From Lethocerus indicus (Eukaryota > Arthropoda > Insecta > Hemiptera > Belostomatidae), in the NCBI GenBank assembly GCA_019843655.1, contig JACDQD010000003.1, forward strand, positions 4,962,925-5,026,924: a DNA stretch of 64,000 nucleotides, in the 5' to 3' direction. The notes beneath the pieces were generated by a model. It did no database searches, was not told the DNA's origin, and was given only the letters and a program-made list of their open reading frames with translations. Below are positions 38,901-51,200 of this stretch, piece after piece; the first letter of the stretch is position 1; each line of letters starts with the position of its first letter. The position numbers and the translations under genes are program-made.

Positions 38901-41800
38901 GAAATGTGAAACGACCTGGACGGGAAGCAATTAATTATAGGGAATGAAAATTATTATAGTTTGAATAGTTGATCCATCGGTAGCGGACACGTGTAACCTC
39001 AATGGGGTTACCCTCATAGTACCACTACTAGTCTCAGTATTTTATTAAATATGATAAAATATCCTAAATAATTGAAACGAAGCGCTAACTGCACTGTTAC
39101 ATTTATGTTTTTTGCATTTAAATGTCAAGAAACTGTTATTGCACTGTCGCCTGTGGAACCGGCAAGCGAATGGAGCTAGAAAATCTGAAGGGCGACGGCA
39201 AAATTGTTCAGGAAGCATTGGCACACTCGACATTCATTCGTTCCATTGAATAATTTTCGGCGGCTATTTTCTGAATTTAACGCTCCGCTGCAGTACGAAG
39301 TAAACTTGGGATGTGTTCTTATTTTTAGTATCGGGGAGTGAGCGTTGTGACAAATTGCTGTTGTCCAAGCTCAATAACGGCCCACCGCAAAAACCGCCTC
39401 AATTACAGAAGGCGATGTTACCGCAACCGTGGGCCTAACAGGTGTTCCAGCTGTTCGTATAAATATATCGGTTATTAGTAGTTGGGCAAGAACAATTTTC
39501 GAATACGACAACTGCGAGCAGCGTGTAATTTGTCGAAGAAAGTTACCGAACGCGGTTTCGTAATCTTTGAGCCCTCTCTTTAGAACGAGCTGCGCGTCTT
39601 TCAAACAATCCATATCAGGAATAACTGTGAACTAGGGAGTATGGGATTTACATAGTCATCGTTTTATTCTTTAAAACCAGTGCACTGCAAGGAGTTGTAT
39701 ATAACGTTTAAATTTTTATTTCTTCAGTTTTAAACTTTGACTACAGCATGAAACTACTTGTTCGATGATTAATAAGTATTTTGGAGTCTACCTTATCTGA
39801 ATCCAACCATCACCTGGTTAGAGATTACATCATAAGAAAGTTGTTTAAGCAGTAGATTTAGTCAGGGAATATTACTGAGTGATGGTACGAAGAAGGGCTT
39901 ATTATTGTGGTCGCTTCCCGGCTCCCATCGCTTCAGGTCCGGGTGCCTCGAGTCGTGCTCTCTCACGTCGTTTTCCAATTTCAATTCCTTCCCCCTTGGA
40001 CGGGCCGAACGTGTCGAAAGCGTTGTTAGGTTTTCCGGACATATATATTATACATTACGTAGTCCTAAGAGTGTCAAAATACGTAATATTATAGTTATAT
40101 AAAACATTACCATTTTCGCTTTCACCGCGTTTACGGGACGAACAGGTATCGTTGAGTCGACATACCCCGTTGTGTATATTTCTTACGTATATCTTACATG
40201 GATCGTACCGATTTTAATGGTTTCGAAGACATCAATGTCTTATTGGGTTATAATGTCGGTTTGTTTTATTGTCCGGGTTTTTGGGAACATGAGGAAGGCA
40301 ATATGGAGGGGATTTTGTTGTGTCCGTTCGCAATGTATATATTGAATGGTTTATCTGTTTTCAGTTTCCTTTTTATTTATCTGCTAATTTTAAATTAACC
40401 GCACAGAGTCAAGTTAGTCCCTCAATCGCTTTGTTATTGTAAAACCTATTAGAAATAAACATAGATAAAAATGGAGATAGAAAGCTTTAGCGTCGATAAT
40501 GTATCGTGTGAGAGATAAATACATTGTTCGAGTATTTTTGTACTATGTGGGTGGATTTTTTACTTTCACTGCCTGATAGGGGATGAAGAAAGGAGGAAAA
40601 CATAGAAAAGGAACGTTCCTGTAACCTCACGACTGCGCGGAAGTAATTCAATAGCTCTCAAACTCCCGTCTGTTTTGAAGACCGGGAAGCTTGCGGTCGG
40701 CTTTAATTGAAAATCGGCTTTGTTCTATCGTTTCAGGAGTTATGAAAGTATCGACGGTTATCCACGACCCGATCACCGTTAGGCGCACATTCGACCCGGC
40801 GGAATGATCGCGGTGCGTGTGTGGGATGAAACTTTGCGGTGCCTCGCGCGGAGAAAGTGCAGCGCATTTTGTTTCCGCTACCCGGGGAAAATAATTTTTT
40901 AATCTTCAATGTCGGATCAATGGAAATGGGGATTTTTCTACGGAAATGAGGCAAGGCTCTGGGGATCGTGTTGCGCCACGTTATTTCCCGAATGGCAGAA
41001 TTGCGGGACAGCAGCCTCGTCCCACAGCATCTCCCCCCGGCTCCGGGATTGCTTTTAATTAGGGTTTTGGAGTTTTTCCCTGGGGCTCGTGTCCCAGACT
41101 GGGAGCCGGCCGGCCCTGACAATGGGCCGGTGGCGCAACTCGGATTGTCGCTCGGGCCGTGTTAACTCTCCTCCGCCCTCCCCTTGGAACGGTCCCATGA
41201 CCCCATAAAATATCGGGGCCAGCTCCGCTTTGAACATCGGCGCGGTGCGCTTATCTGGTCCCCGATGATGATTTAGACGTCTCTCTGGGCAAATTTATAT
41301 TGCGGTCCTGCCAACATATTTTCCATTGAACATTGCATAAAGTACGAGACAATTAGCAATTAGATTTTAGTTGGCAATTTCAGTTTTTTAAATTTTTCTT
41401 CTAAATGGGAATACTCCCAATCATTAATTAATAGGTTAAATTTTTTTAGAATATTATTTTAGATCTGTATGAAATCCGGAAGAAGAAAATAATTTTTGCA
41501 ATTGTTGCTCTACATTTAATATTAATAATATTTTTGACTACAGTAGTATGTTGATGTATAACTGAGGGATTTACTGGGTCCAGGAAACGCATAAAGTATC
41601 CGATTATCACAAACCCTGTATCACAAGACCATATTTGCACAGTGCGCTTATCCGGTATCAGTTGACGATTTAGGGGACTCCTGGACAAATGCGATGCCGG
41701 CAGCGTATCTAAATTGAGTATCGGCAGCTTGCATACAGCAATTTTACTAATCGAAGTCATGAAATGGCGGTTTTATTGATCGCGCATTTTGCATAAAATG
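32951..41800. other. Non-coding block with CpG-rich patches
   Basis: GC-rich, CpG-rich patches at about 32960-33350 (with an 11-base G run at 33099-33109), 35600-36110 and 40670-41280 alternate with AT-rich DNA. The frame at 34862-35431 plus (189 codons) and overlapping frames at 32963-33355 on both strands have no known motif. A ten-base C run lies at 37755-37764. The segment 36360-40670 shows nothing beyond scattered short frames and homeodomain-type TAAT words. Confidence 0.5.
40737..40807 (+). other. Candidate terminal coding exon
   Basis: GTTCTATCGTTTCAG (acceptor ending 40736) leads into a frame open for 22 codons in phase 2, containing MKVSTVIHDPITVRRTF, and stopped by TGA at 40805-40807. 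The composition reads as protein-like, but many acceptor-like sites here open onto 20-40 codon frames by chance. No polyadenylation context or homologue was established. Confidence 0.13.
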
Positions 41801-42088
41801 ACAAAAACGGGTTAATAACGATGAAATAGGTAATGCAACCCCCGTTTTTTCTTGATAAATGTAATTAATGTTTCTCATTGTCACGAATTCCTCGCCAGAA
41901 AGGCGCACAAGATTGAATAATTGACCCTTAAATAAAAATTCCTCGATTAAATATTTGATTTATTCATGAACCACTTTGAGAAGCTATCGAAGTTCTTCGT
42001 GCGCTTCTGAATTTATTATTCTCTAGTTTCAATTATAGTAAAATCGGGGAGGCACAAAACGCCGAGTGACTCGCCTTGAGCCTAAAAA

Positions 42089-42107
42089 AATTGACGTAAC
42101 GTCAATT
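42089..42107. promoter_or_regulatory. CRE-like palindrome
   Basis: AATTGACGT and ACGTCAATT mirror each other around one central A, so TGACGTAA/TTACGTCA, the site type bound by CREB/ATF and related bZIP factors, occurs on both strands. A nearby ATTAATGG adds a homeodomain-type word. Binding is a prediction from known site preferences only. Confidence 0.3.
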
Positions 42108-42651
42108 AATGGTTTAATCAATCTGAACATTGGTCTTCCATTTGAGTATTCTGTCCGTGGCTGTGTGGCGATGAAAAAGCGAGAATTAATGGCAGAACCT
42201 GCTGAACGTCGAATTCAAATTCAACGAGGTTTTCTTTAGGAAGTACTATCTTAGTACTTAGTAAACTGAAAATGAGGTACTAAATATTTACGTTAAAATT
42301 TACGTGGTTTTTCTGAATTCTGTGTGAAATAAAACAGTCCCAGGTTAATAAAATTGAGGATGGTAGCAGCGTAGTTCAGACGGGAGATGAACCAATATGA
42401 ACGAAGAAACTCGTTATTCGATCCTATCGCGATCAATGTTTCACTGTAGTGTTAGGAGCGACCGCACTTTATTTGTTATTGTGAAATTCCCCCGCTGTAG
42501 CTAATAGAAAGGAGCGGGGCCCCTCGGGAAAAGGGTCGATTAAAATGATTAATGTCGGCGCATTTGTCTGGGGCTTAACCTGAGACTCGCCTGTTAATTT
42601 GCGAAGCCCGCCGGGAGGGCGGAGCATTAGGTAAAATGGTTTTCGGCTAAG

Positions 42652-42689
42652 ACCCCCTTCCTCCTCCTCTTCATCCTCCCCCCCCCCCC
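42652..42689. repeat. Pyrimidine-rich tract ending in 12 C
   Basis: CCCCCTTCCTCCTCCTCTTC continues, with a single A interruption, into a run of twelve C at 42678-42689. It could form triplex or i-motif structure and is prone to length change. It also explains the low-complexity open frame on the opposite strand. Confidence 0.8.
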
Positions 42690-45600
42690 ATAACGGAAGC
42701 TTCCTGTTCCGGTGCAAAAAGGGAATTAACTAAAGTTTAAATGTAATTATAAGAGGACGGAAGCACTCGAGTCTGTACGCCTTGCGGTCGATTACACTTC
42801 CTAGCCGAACAATACACAACTGCTCATTATTTAATGCTCCGGGCCCACGCCTCATTTCTCTTTCCCTTTACCGTTTAAGGAGAAAAATGAGTTTAGTTTC
42901 GGCCGGTAATTTATAAACCCAATTTGTTACCGAAGTTTTTGTGTCGCGAGATTTCGTTGTTATTACTGTTTTGCCTTTCTTGTTTCGTACATAAAAAAAT
43001 GCTTCCCACTGAGAGGATATGGCCACAGCAAAATATGGCTTCATTTAAAGGTATAAAATACGGTAGACATTTGGCACAATGTAGAATGCATTGACTGTCT
43101 ACCACCGAGTGTAGAATAAAAACTAATATACAGATTGAAGCTATAAATCTGTGTAGCTTTGGTCCGAATGGCAAGGCTTAAAGTTGATATTTGACTCGGT
43201 TTTGGCAATCTATTTGCATGAATCTGATACTTAAAAATTTCAAAACTTTCCGATCCTAATTGTCGGCGCCATTTTGTTAAGACTTTCATGAAAATACCAC
43301 ATTATTATTTTATAAAAACTGGCTCCATGCCCACGTTCAAACTTTGAAATAAAAACGCGATGCGCGAGTCGGCAAATAAAGCCATAAATATATCAACTTA
43401 GCGATCCTCACGGTTGAATTGCCGGACAGAATTTTCGATAAATAGGCAAATGTGCGCCAGCGATATGCAAAACAGTAACAGGGTGAATAATGCTCTAAAT
43501 GAATACAGTTTCAAAACAAAGTCCTAAAACCTGACGTAGTTTAAGACCAAATTGGCGACTGGAGAGAGAACCTGACCAGAATAAAACCCCCGCCGGTCCC
43601 AAACAAATACTTTTAACTAAGCAATTACGTTAAATGAATTGCTAAATTAAACCTAATTCTCCATTTATAATAAAAGTCTGTGTCGCGTTGTAAATTAAAG
43701 CAGTTAACGAGTCCCTAATATTCTCTTAAATTATTATAAGTAGCTTGTCATTATTCAGAAGGACGCTTTTGAAAGTACTGTATTTTTGAAATTTTTATGA
43801 GCTGCACAATGAGCTAACGTAATTATTTAAGTGTTGATGGAACTGACTGAAAATTAAAATTACGACCTTCCATTCGATCTTTTAAAGTATTAATATTTCA
43901 TTAAATATTAATAATAAATTACTTATTGGGGGTGGAGGGGAATGGGTTTCATCTTGAACGAGAAGATATATTGTAGGAAGTACATGTTAATTTATACAAG
44001 TTATGTATAGCACCACTCCTACAACCTGTCACTGTTGGGATTGACTGCATTAAGATTTTTTTAATCCTTGAAAGAAGTCGATTTGGCATTAGGTAAAACA
44101 CGAGTGATCTCTGTCCAGTGCTTCCAGTAAACAGAAGTAACAGGCATTACACGTGTTCTTTAATAATTAACGAATGCAATGCAGCAGTTATCCGTTGACC
44201 ATAAGTGGAATGTTGATGTTGCGCGGATATTGCAGCTGTTGCCTAGAAGTAAAAAAGTGTAATGAAAGGAAATCCTAGCTTCGACCTTAAATCGCAATTG
44301 GTATCGATTAGTTTGTTGAGACAATTAGCATTTTTCAATAACCTGTTGTAATTGAGCCCCCCTCCTTCGTTTACATGACGTATCCGACGGAAACGTGAAC
44401 TATAAGGTCTTGAGTAACTTTCACGTGACTAGAACGCTTTTTTATTTTAAAATTTACATAAATACAGATTAGGTTCTGATTCCGGTTGTAAGGCAATTTT
44501 GAAGTGCACAATTTAATAAATGAAATTGAAGCGTTGGGAAATTGTTTGGCACAGATTTATGCAGCTCTTCGTTCCCCACAACTTGACTTTCATTTCGGAG
44601 GCTTTGCCCGAATTATATATTTGCCAGTAACAATTCTGGCGGGGAAATAACTGGAAAATCGAATCGTGATTTTCCGCTGTGCCAAGTCGACTTTCAATCT
44701 ATACTGCGGTTGGCTGGTCTTCTTGAAATGCGTTTCGATTCTTTATTTCCATACATGGCGTCCCCCATTCACTCGTACATTGGAAGACCTATATACTATT
44801 GGGACATATACCCATACATGATCGGTAGGATAATACAGTATGTTACATTACAGCTGGACTGTTTTCAATCCTACTCTATAATTTTAACACAAGTTTCATT
44901 CATGTAAATAAGTATTTATATTGAAATAATAAATATTTATACTGGATTATACCATTATACTCCTTTCTTTGTTAACGTGCGTTCCTTTGTGAAAACTTAA
45001 CGGGAGAATTTGAAGGAAAAACTGGCTGGATCTATTAATGACGTATTATTATCAAGCTTAGTTTTTATTACATCCGTTGCTGTAGGTTATGTTGTTTTGA
45101 CGCGCGATAATATCGTTAGAATTTGGTTGAAATAAAAGCTTTAGACTTTCCGATTGTACATGTGTCGGTTTTGTACAAGATAGAATTTGTCAATCCTGAC
45201 CCTTTCATTTAGTGAGTTTAGTCGATCAGAACACCTGGTGTTGGAGTGGGAGCTGTACGAATGATTGGATCCCATGTTTCTATTGGAGTTGGACCGCTTT
45301 CATAAAAAGCAATTTCCAGCGGGGGCTTCCTCCCCTCGGCGCGAATTCCTTCGGGGGTGGGGGTGGGGTGGCGGTGAATTGCTCTGTTCATTTCCTCCTA
45401 AGCCCGGCAATACAATATCCTTCTTATGTTATCCTCTTATATTAAATGAGCGAATATCGAGCGGGGACGTTTATTGCGAGATTCGTTTCTTTCCTGCTCC
45501 ACCGTCTTATTTAATGTTCGGCGGCGCGTCACGCTAAACTGCGATGGAACTTAGCATCTCGAATAAATAAGTAAATATTAACCTTCGTCTTTATATTTTT

Positions 45601-48153
45601 ACATAGTACATGATTTTTGGAATATAATTGCACTGTTATTGCGGAAGTATAGTCTGGTTGAAAATTTGTTTTCCTTTAATAATGTCTGATTTTGATCTAG
45701 GCGGGTTTTCGACTTCTCGCCATCTTCCGGCAGTGGGTTACTTAGATACGTAGGAAGTATTTAATTTAAAGTCATTGTTGAACATTCTATTTCGCGTGAC
45801 GGATAGGTTTGCAAAACACCGTGTGTATCTTATTACAAGCTGCCTACGTTGTCGACCTTAAATGTTTCCAGGAATACCCGTTATGCCTGGTCATTGTTCC
45901 GAAAATTATCAGTAATACCATGTTGGTGGTCGGCTGTTGGCCCGTACGGAGGCGGCGATGCGTGACCGGTACAGTTCGTCTCGTTACCGGCCATTCAAGT
46001 CCTCATGTTTGCGGTGTACTGGATTCGACCTCTCCATTGTGTACTGCCTCTAATGACGGTAATAAACATTTGCACCGACCCTAAAGTAATAAACACGTCG
46101 AACAGTTATGAGTCTGTTTTTTCCGCGGATCCCTTCCTCCAACGCTGCATCTTGAACGAGAGGTTATTTACCAGTACGTCTGTAGATTGGTACAATAAAT
46201 ATCATAATTATTCTGATATGTACCGTCCATTTGGGACTCAAGAAACATGATACATGATGATTTCTTACGCTTGTTTTACATAATGGATTAGATAATCTTT
46301 TTGTTTTGGTTTTCGATTTCTCCTTTGTTTTCCCGTTTACTTTCAATTTTGTTCTGTTTAGTTTCCGTACGATTAGTCACCTACAGTTTAGTTACTTTCC
46401 AAAATTTTACCGTCGTGTTTTATATACCTCACATTAATAATTCGTGCATAGAATTCTGTTTTTTTAAGTTTGAATTAGAATGAACTACTGCATTTTACAG
46501 TACTCAAAGGACAGTTTTAAATTGGAGGCTATCCTAGACTCGGCACTTTTGTTTTCGTTGGGTACTTTTGTCGTGAAGTGGTATGAGTGGCCAAGTACCG
46601 AGTGCGTACTCATTACGTCCCTACGTGTCCGTCGCTAGGATTTACCTCCTAGCGTGGAAACACCCGTTTACAGTGAGGCGGCATAAAAAAATAACGCCTA
46701 TTGTGAGGCCTTATTCCGTTCTTAGTTTGTCTTGTATTTCATTTTTTGTTCACCTTCGTGACTCCATTCTTTATCGGTCCGTGGGGGAGAGAGGTTAACC
46801 AACCCCCGGGGGTCGGATCCTGTTCATTTCCTCCCCTTCCTTTGAAGGACAATTATTCAAACCTTCAATGGACCAATATAGAGTCGATATATGGACGCAG
46901 TCGGCGTCCATGCTTTTTTACTGCCGCTCGTCTATTATTATGAAGGTGTACTATACCCGTTTCGAACATTTGGGTTACCTATTTCATTCTGACGAAGGTC
47001 AGGGGGAGGGGTAAGATAAAAGAAAAAATCTTCACCCAGTCCAAGGAGGTAATATTGTGAAATCGAAAACGGCTGGGAAACGCCCCTTCAATATATGTAC
47101 CTTTTTAAGAAGTAACACCATCTAGGAAAGTTGTAGTAAAATTACTTTGAATAGTGTCCAACCTTGAATGGACAAACGGAATACGATCTGTGGCCATGAT
47201 TTTTTTCCTTCCTGTTATGAACTGAATGTTGTATGATGCCTTGTATGATTTTTTCGAACATTAAAAACCTTTCTTTTCAAATAAAAACCTCGAAATGCTA
47301 AAGGTACGGCTCTGACCTCTGAACCTCCGGCACTCCTTGATGTATCATTATATATGCCCATTTTTTATACGGGTATATTTTTAAGGTGTAAACGATTTGC
47401 GGTGGAGTTCCCTCTTAACGCTTATATTTACCGTCTCATGTCGGGCATTCATAACAGCGGAATAAAAATAAACGTCCGTGTTTCTAAAACGCGGAAGATC
47501 ATTCATAGTCACTAGTGCCAAAGGATCCTTTGATGAATAAATACGACGTAGGATGTAACAAGTTACGCCTATAAACATGAATGTAATGAATACCGCGAGG
47601 CAGCCCTCTTAAATACCGCGTATCAATGTAGTCACATTTTTACTGCTTGTAAAATTTTTGTTTATTTCAAACACAGACCAGGAGATTTCTCATTGATCTA
47701 GCCGTGGCCCACGAGACCTTGACATTTACCGACATAACGTATCGTTTATTGCATTCTGAAATAAAACAAATACTGCACAAATCATTTTGCACGTCAAAAA
47801 CGATTCATGTCTTGCAACGTGCAGCGCTCAAGTTAAAGCATCGGCGAGAATAATTTTACAATTGAAATTTTATGAACCGTAAACAATACAAACGCTGTAT
47901 TGTTCATCGAAGTGGCTGAAGTCAGTCCCGATCCGCCGTGTTACGAAACGGGGTATGACCCGTTAGAAATGAATAGTGCAAATGTGAACAATAAAAAACC
48001 GTAATTGCCAGGTAATAAGGATTCCTTTCGATAATGGCTTTCCGACCCAACGTAGGAAATTACATTTCATCATTCTATTCACGTTTTTGTTTCTGTTTGT
48101 GCAACCATTAATGCGATTCGGGCGGTCTTCAATTTTTCAGGTCTTTCCTTGCA

Positions 48154-48155
<2 letters not shown>

Positions 48156-48213
<58 letters not shown>
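48156..48213. repeat. (TA)n microsatellite
   Basis: About 29 TA units, the longest TA tract in the window. It runs directly into ACACTAAAACTACC, a sequence that looks like a DNA-transposon end (see findings), although no element could be confirmed. Confidence 0.95.
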
Positions 48214-48214
<1 letters not shown>

Positions 48215-51200
48215 CACTAAAACTACCATTCTGGACGGTTCTTTGACTTCAAGTGATGTTAGTCTATTATTATGTAAAAATAATTCTAAATTTTCTATTT
48301 TTTAAGGTCAGCAAGTAATATCAGCATTTTATTGAATAAATTTATAATAAGTATATATTTCATTTGGTATTACTTTCTGCATTACAAGCAAGTGCATCGA
48401 TTAGTTTGCCTGTTTCTAAATTAAACCGCATAGTTGTTCTTCATCATCAGTAGCATTCCGATAGAAATATTAGGAATGTATTTTTAGCCCTATCCTGCAA
48501 CCAAAGAAATATCTAAAATTTATAATTATCATTACAAAGCAGGCTCGTGTGTTCAAAACCTCATCTGATTGAAATCTCGAAGACTTACAATCTTATTATC
48601 GAGCGATTGGTATATAATAGATCGATCCTGAAGCCGTTGAAATAAATAACTATTCTAAGAGCTCATTTCAGAAAGGTTGTTACATTTTATTGAGGATTTT
48701 GTACGGGGATCATCAAGTTCCGGTTTGATAATCTCTGGTTCTCGAAGTGTAAAATATTTCTATGCCGACCTCCCATCGCAATATTCAATTAGGCTCTTGT
48801 CCTCACGTACTGGACTACTTATAATATTACTCATCGCGAGAACCTAATTGCTATACAGAGCGTAGTTATGGTCCGGGGTACCGCGCATTTATTAATATAA
48901 TTTAAGTCGAACCGTTGGTTTCAGTTGCCAATATTATTTTACTGCTCCCGTTACTATAACTTTCTCAAACAGTACTTTCATAAACAGTTTCGCGCTGAAT
49001 TCATTACAGCCTACGCAGGCCTAGAGTGCGCCTTTGCGGTAATTTTATTTTAAAGCACTTTTGATGCGAAGGTCTTTTACTTAATTGAACTTGACTTAAC
49101 ATTAAACTACAATTAAGAAACTCTGAGTTACAAGTCGTTGGCACTTTCCATTACAGAAAAAAGTGTTCTCTCAAGATTCGTATCATTAACCTGTTTGCCC
49201 TGCTTGTATATGTTTGAACGAAGTATCCTTATACTGGCACCTGTTCAAAACTTCCAATGAAATCCGTTACTCCGTGTTATGATATTTTATAGCAGTGTTG
49301 CGGCAACTGCTACCGAATTATAATGGACCGCTTATCTTTTATAATGCTGTACAGTGTGCACAATTATAATACGTTTAAAAAGCTGCAGTGCAGGTAGGTT
49401 TAATAGCGCGCTCATGACAGTATTTTTGTCCTGTGTTGAGAGGAACACGAAAGGTAGGGTAAAAACCAGAATCTCCCCCGGTCTTCGGAGCATCGCCTGG
49501 TTTAACTCCGTGTGCCGATGAAACGGAAAACTGTCGGAGTACAGTTGGCCGGAACTGTGAGCAATTTGGAATTAACTGTGGATGTGCAATTGAGCGGAAG
49601 CAATATTTACGATCTGGAAAGTGCGTGGGGGCCGGTGAAAAATCGGTTCCAGTGCCAAGATTCGGCCGGCTGTTTGGCGAGCGGCTCGTTACCGGCTCGG
49701 ATGCGCACGCTGTCCACTCACCGCCTCCAATTTCAATAATTCTAAAAGGACATTTACGGCCTTTCGTTCCGTTCTATATTCCGTTGTCAGTTTTGGCTTT
49801 CCGAATCAGTATTCCTATTGCGATTGGAAAGAAGGAGAAAGCGTTTCTTATTACAATAGGCGTTATTTTCGATTTTCACTTAAGAGGAATGTATTAACTT
49901 ATACTGCAAAGTTTATTATTTGATTAAGGGACAATAATAATTTAGTGTTATATGTTATTGTTAAAATTATGGTCCAAGTAACAAGGAAAACAGTGCAGTA
50001 CCATTTTTATACATTTGTTTTTGTACTCGAGTCTTAGGTTTATACGAGATAATAAAGTATCTTGGATGGTAGAAGAAATAAATCATTAAACGATGTTTTC
50101 CTGAGGGGAGTGTGTACATTATAAATCACGCGTAAAATCCTTGGCCCATTGAAGGCGTCGTGGAGGATTAAGGGGGCGATGGCTGAAAAAGATGTCCCTC
50201 CTCCACAGCAAGTGATGAGGCTAGGAAAAGTTTATGAACGAGGACTAGACAGTATCGTCAACTGTTCGCTATATGGATCAACTGAGTTTATTTTTTTTGT
50301 CTTTTCCTAATAGAACAATCAAGGCAGCGGAATACAATACATAGCACCGTTCACCTAAGGCACTTAACTGGTAGAATAGGGAAATTATTTATTATTCAAT
50401 TCATGATTGTCATAATACAAGGAATCTATATAAAGCATCATGATAAAGCATCATCTACAAAACACATAATTTACTTGGATTAACCCTCAACTAGAAAAAT
50501 AATGAATTTACTTCAATTAAATCAAGAAATTAAGTAAATGAGTAGTTGGAAATTTAAAAAAATGTTGAAATCGTATCTGCAACCGTTAACATAGTTTATA
50601 CTAAGCTGGTTTTGTGAGGGAGCGTCTCCGCCGGTCCATTTGCCACCTCAACTGTTGTCGCAACCTCCGAAAGAACTCCATCGTTGAAAACCGCTTCACC
50701 TTGGCGGCGCTCTTGTACCTCTTTTTTTTCATTTAACGAGGTGAAAGCGGAAAGGGGCAGGTGTGACCAAGTTCAATCGTTCTACCGTGTAATCAGAAAC
50801 TTATTCCGTAGAACTTATTACTTTTTCGATATACTCACGAAGGCTACTTGGATTTATCAGTAGGCTAAAGTTTCGACACAAAACTGGAGAGGTCTTCTGG
50901 CAGAAAAAGTTCCCGTTTCCTTATACATCGTTTGGGCCATTAGGAAACCATTATTACAAATTCAATATTGAGTTGAGACGTTATCCTGTATCACTTTTGC
51001 ATTGGTTTATTAGTCATTATATATTTTCTAATTTATCTATCATTCATGCTGACTTCCTTAAATGCTCCAACGTTAGATCAATCCTTAAGTGTTTCCTATT
51101 TCTATTTTTTCGTGTTTCTAAACTTCATCGCAATTTGACTGCATACTCTGCTTCCAACGTAATGAACGTAGAATCATTTCAACAAGAACTATTGAGGATG

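Larger units (their letters stand above)
41801..48155. other. Non-coding block, no recognised gene
   Basis: Mostly AT-rich. It includes a CRE-like palindrome (42089-42107), a pyrimidine-rich tract (42652-42689) and GC-richer spots near 45290-45540, 45920-46080 and 46780-46830. Open frames reach 91 codons and none shows a domain. No RNA gene or transposon was seen. Confidence 0.5.
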
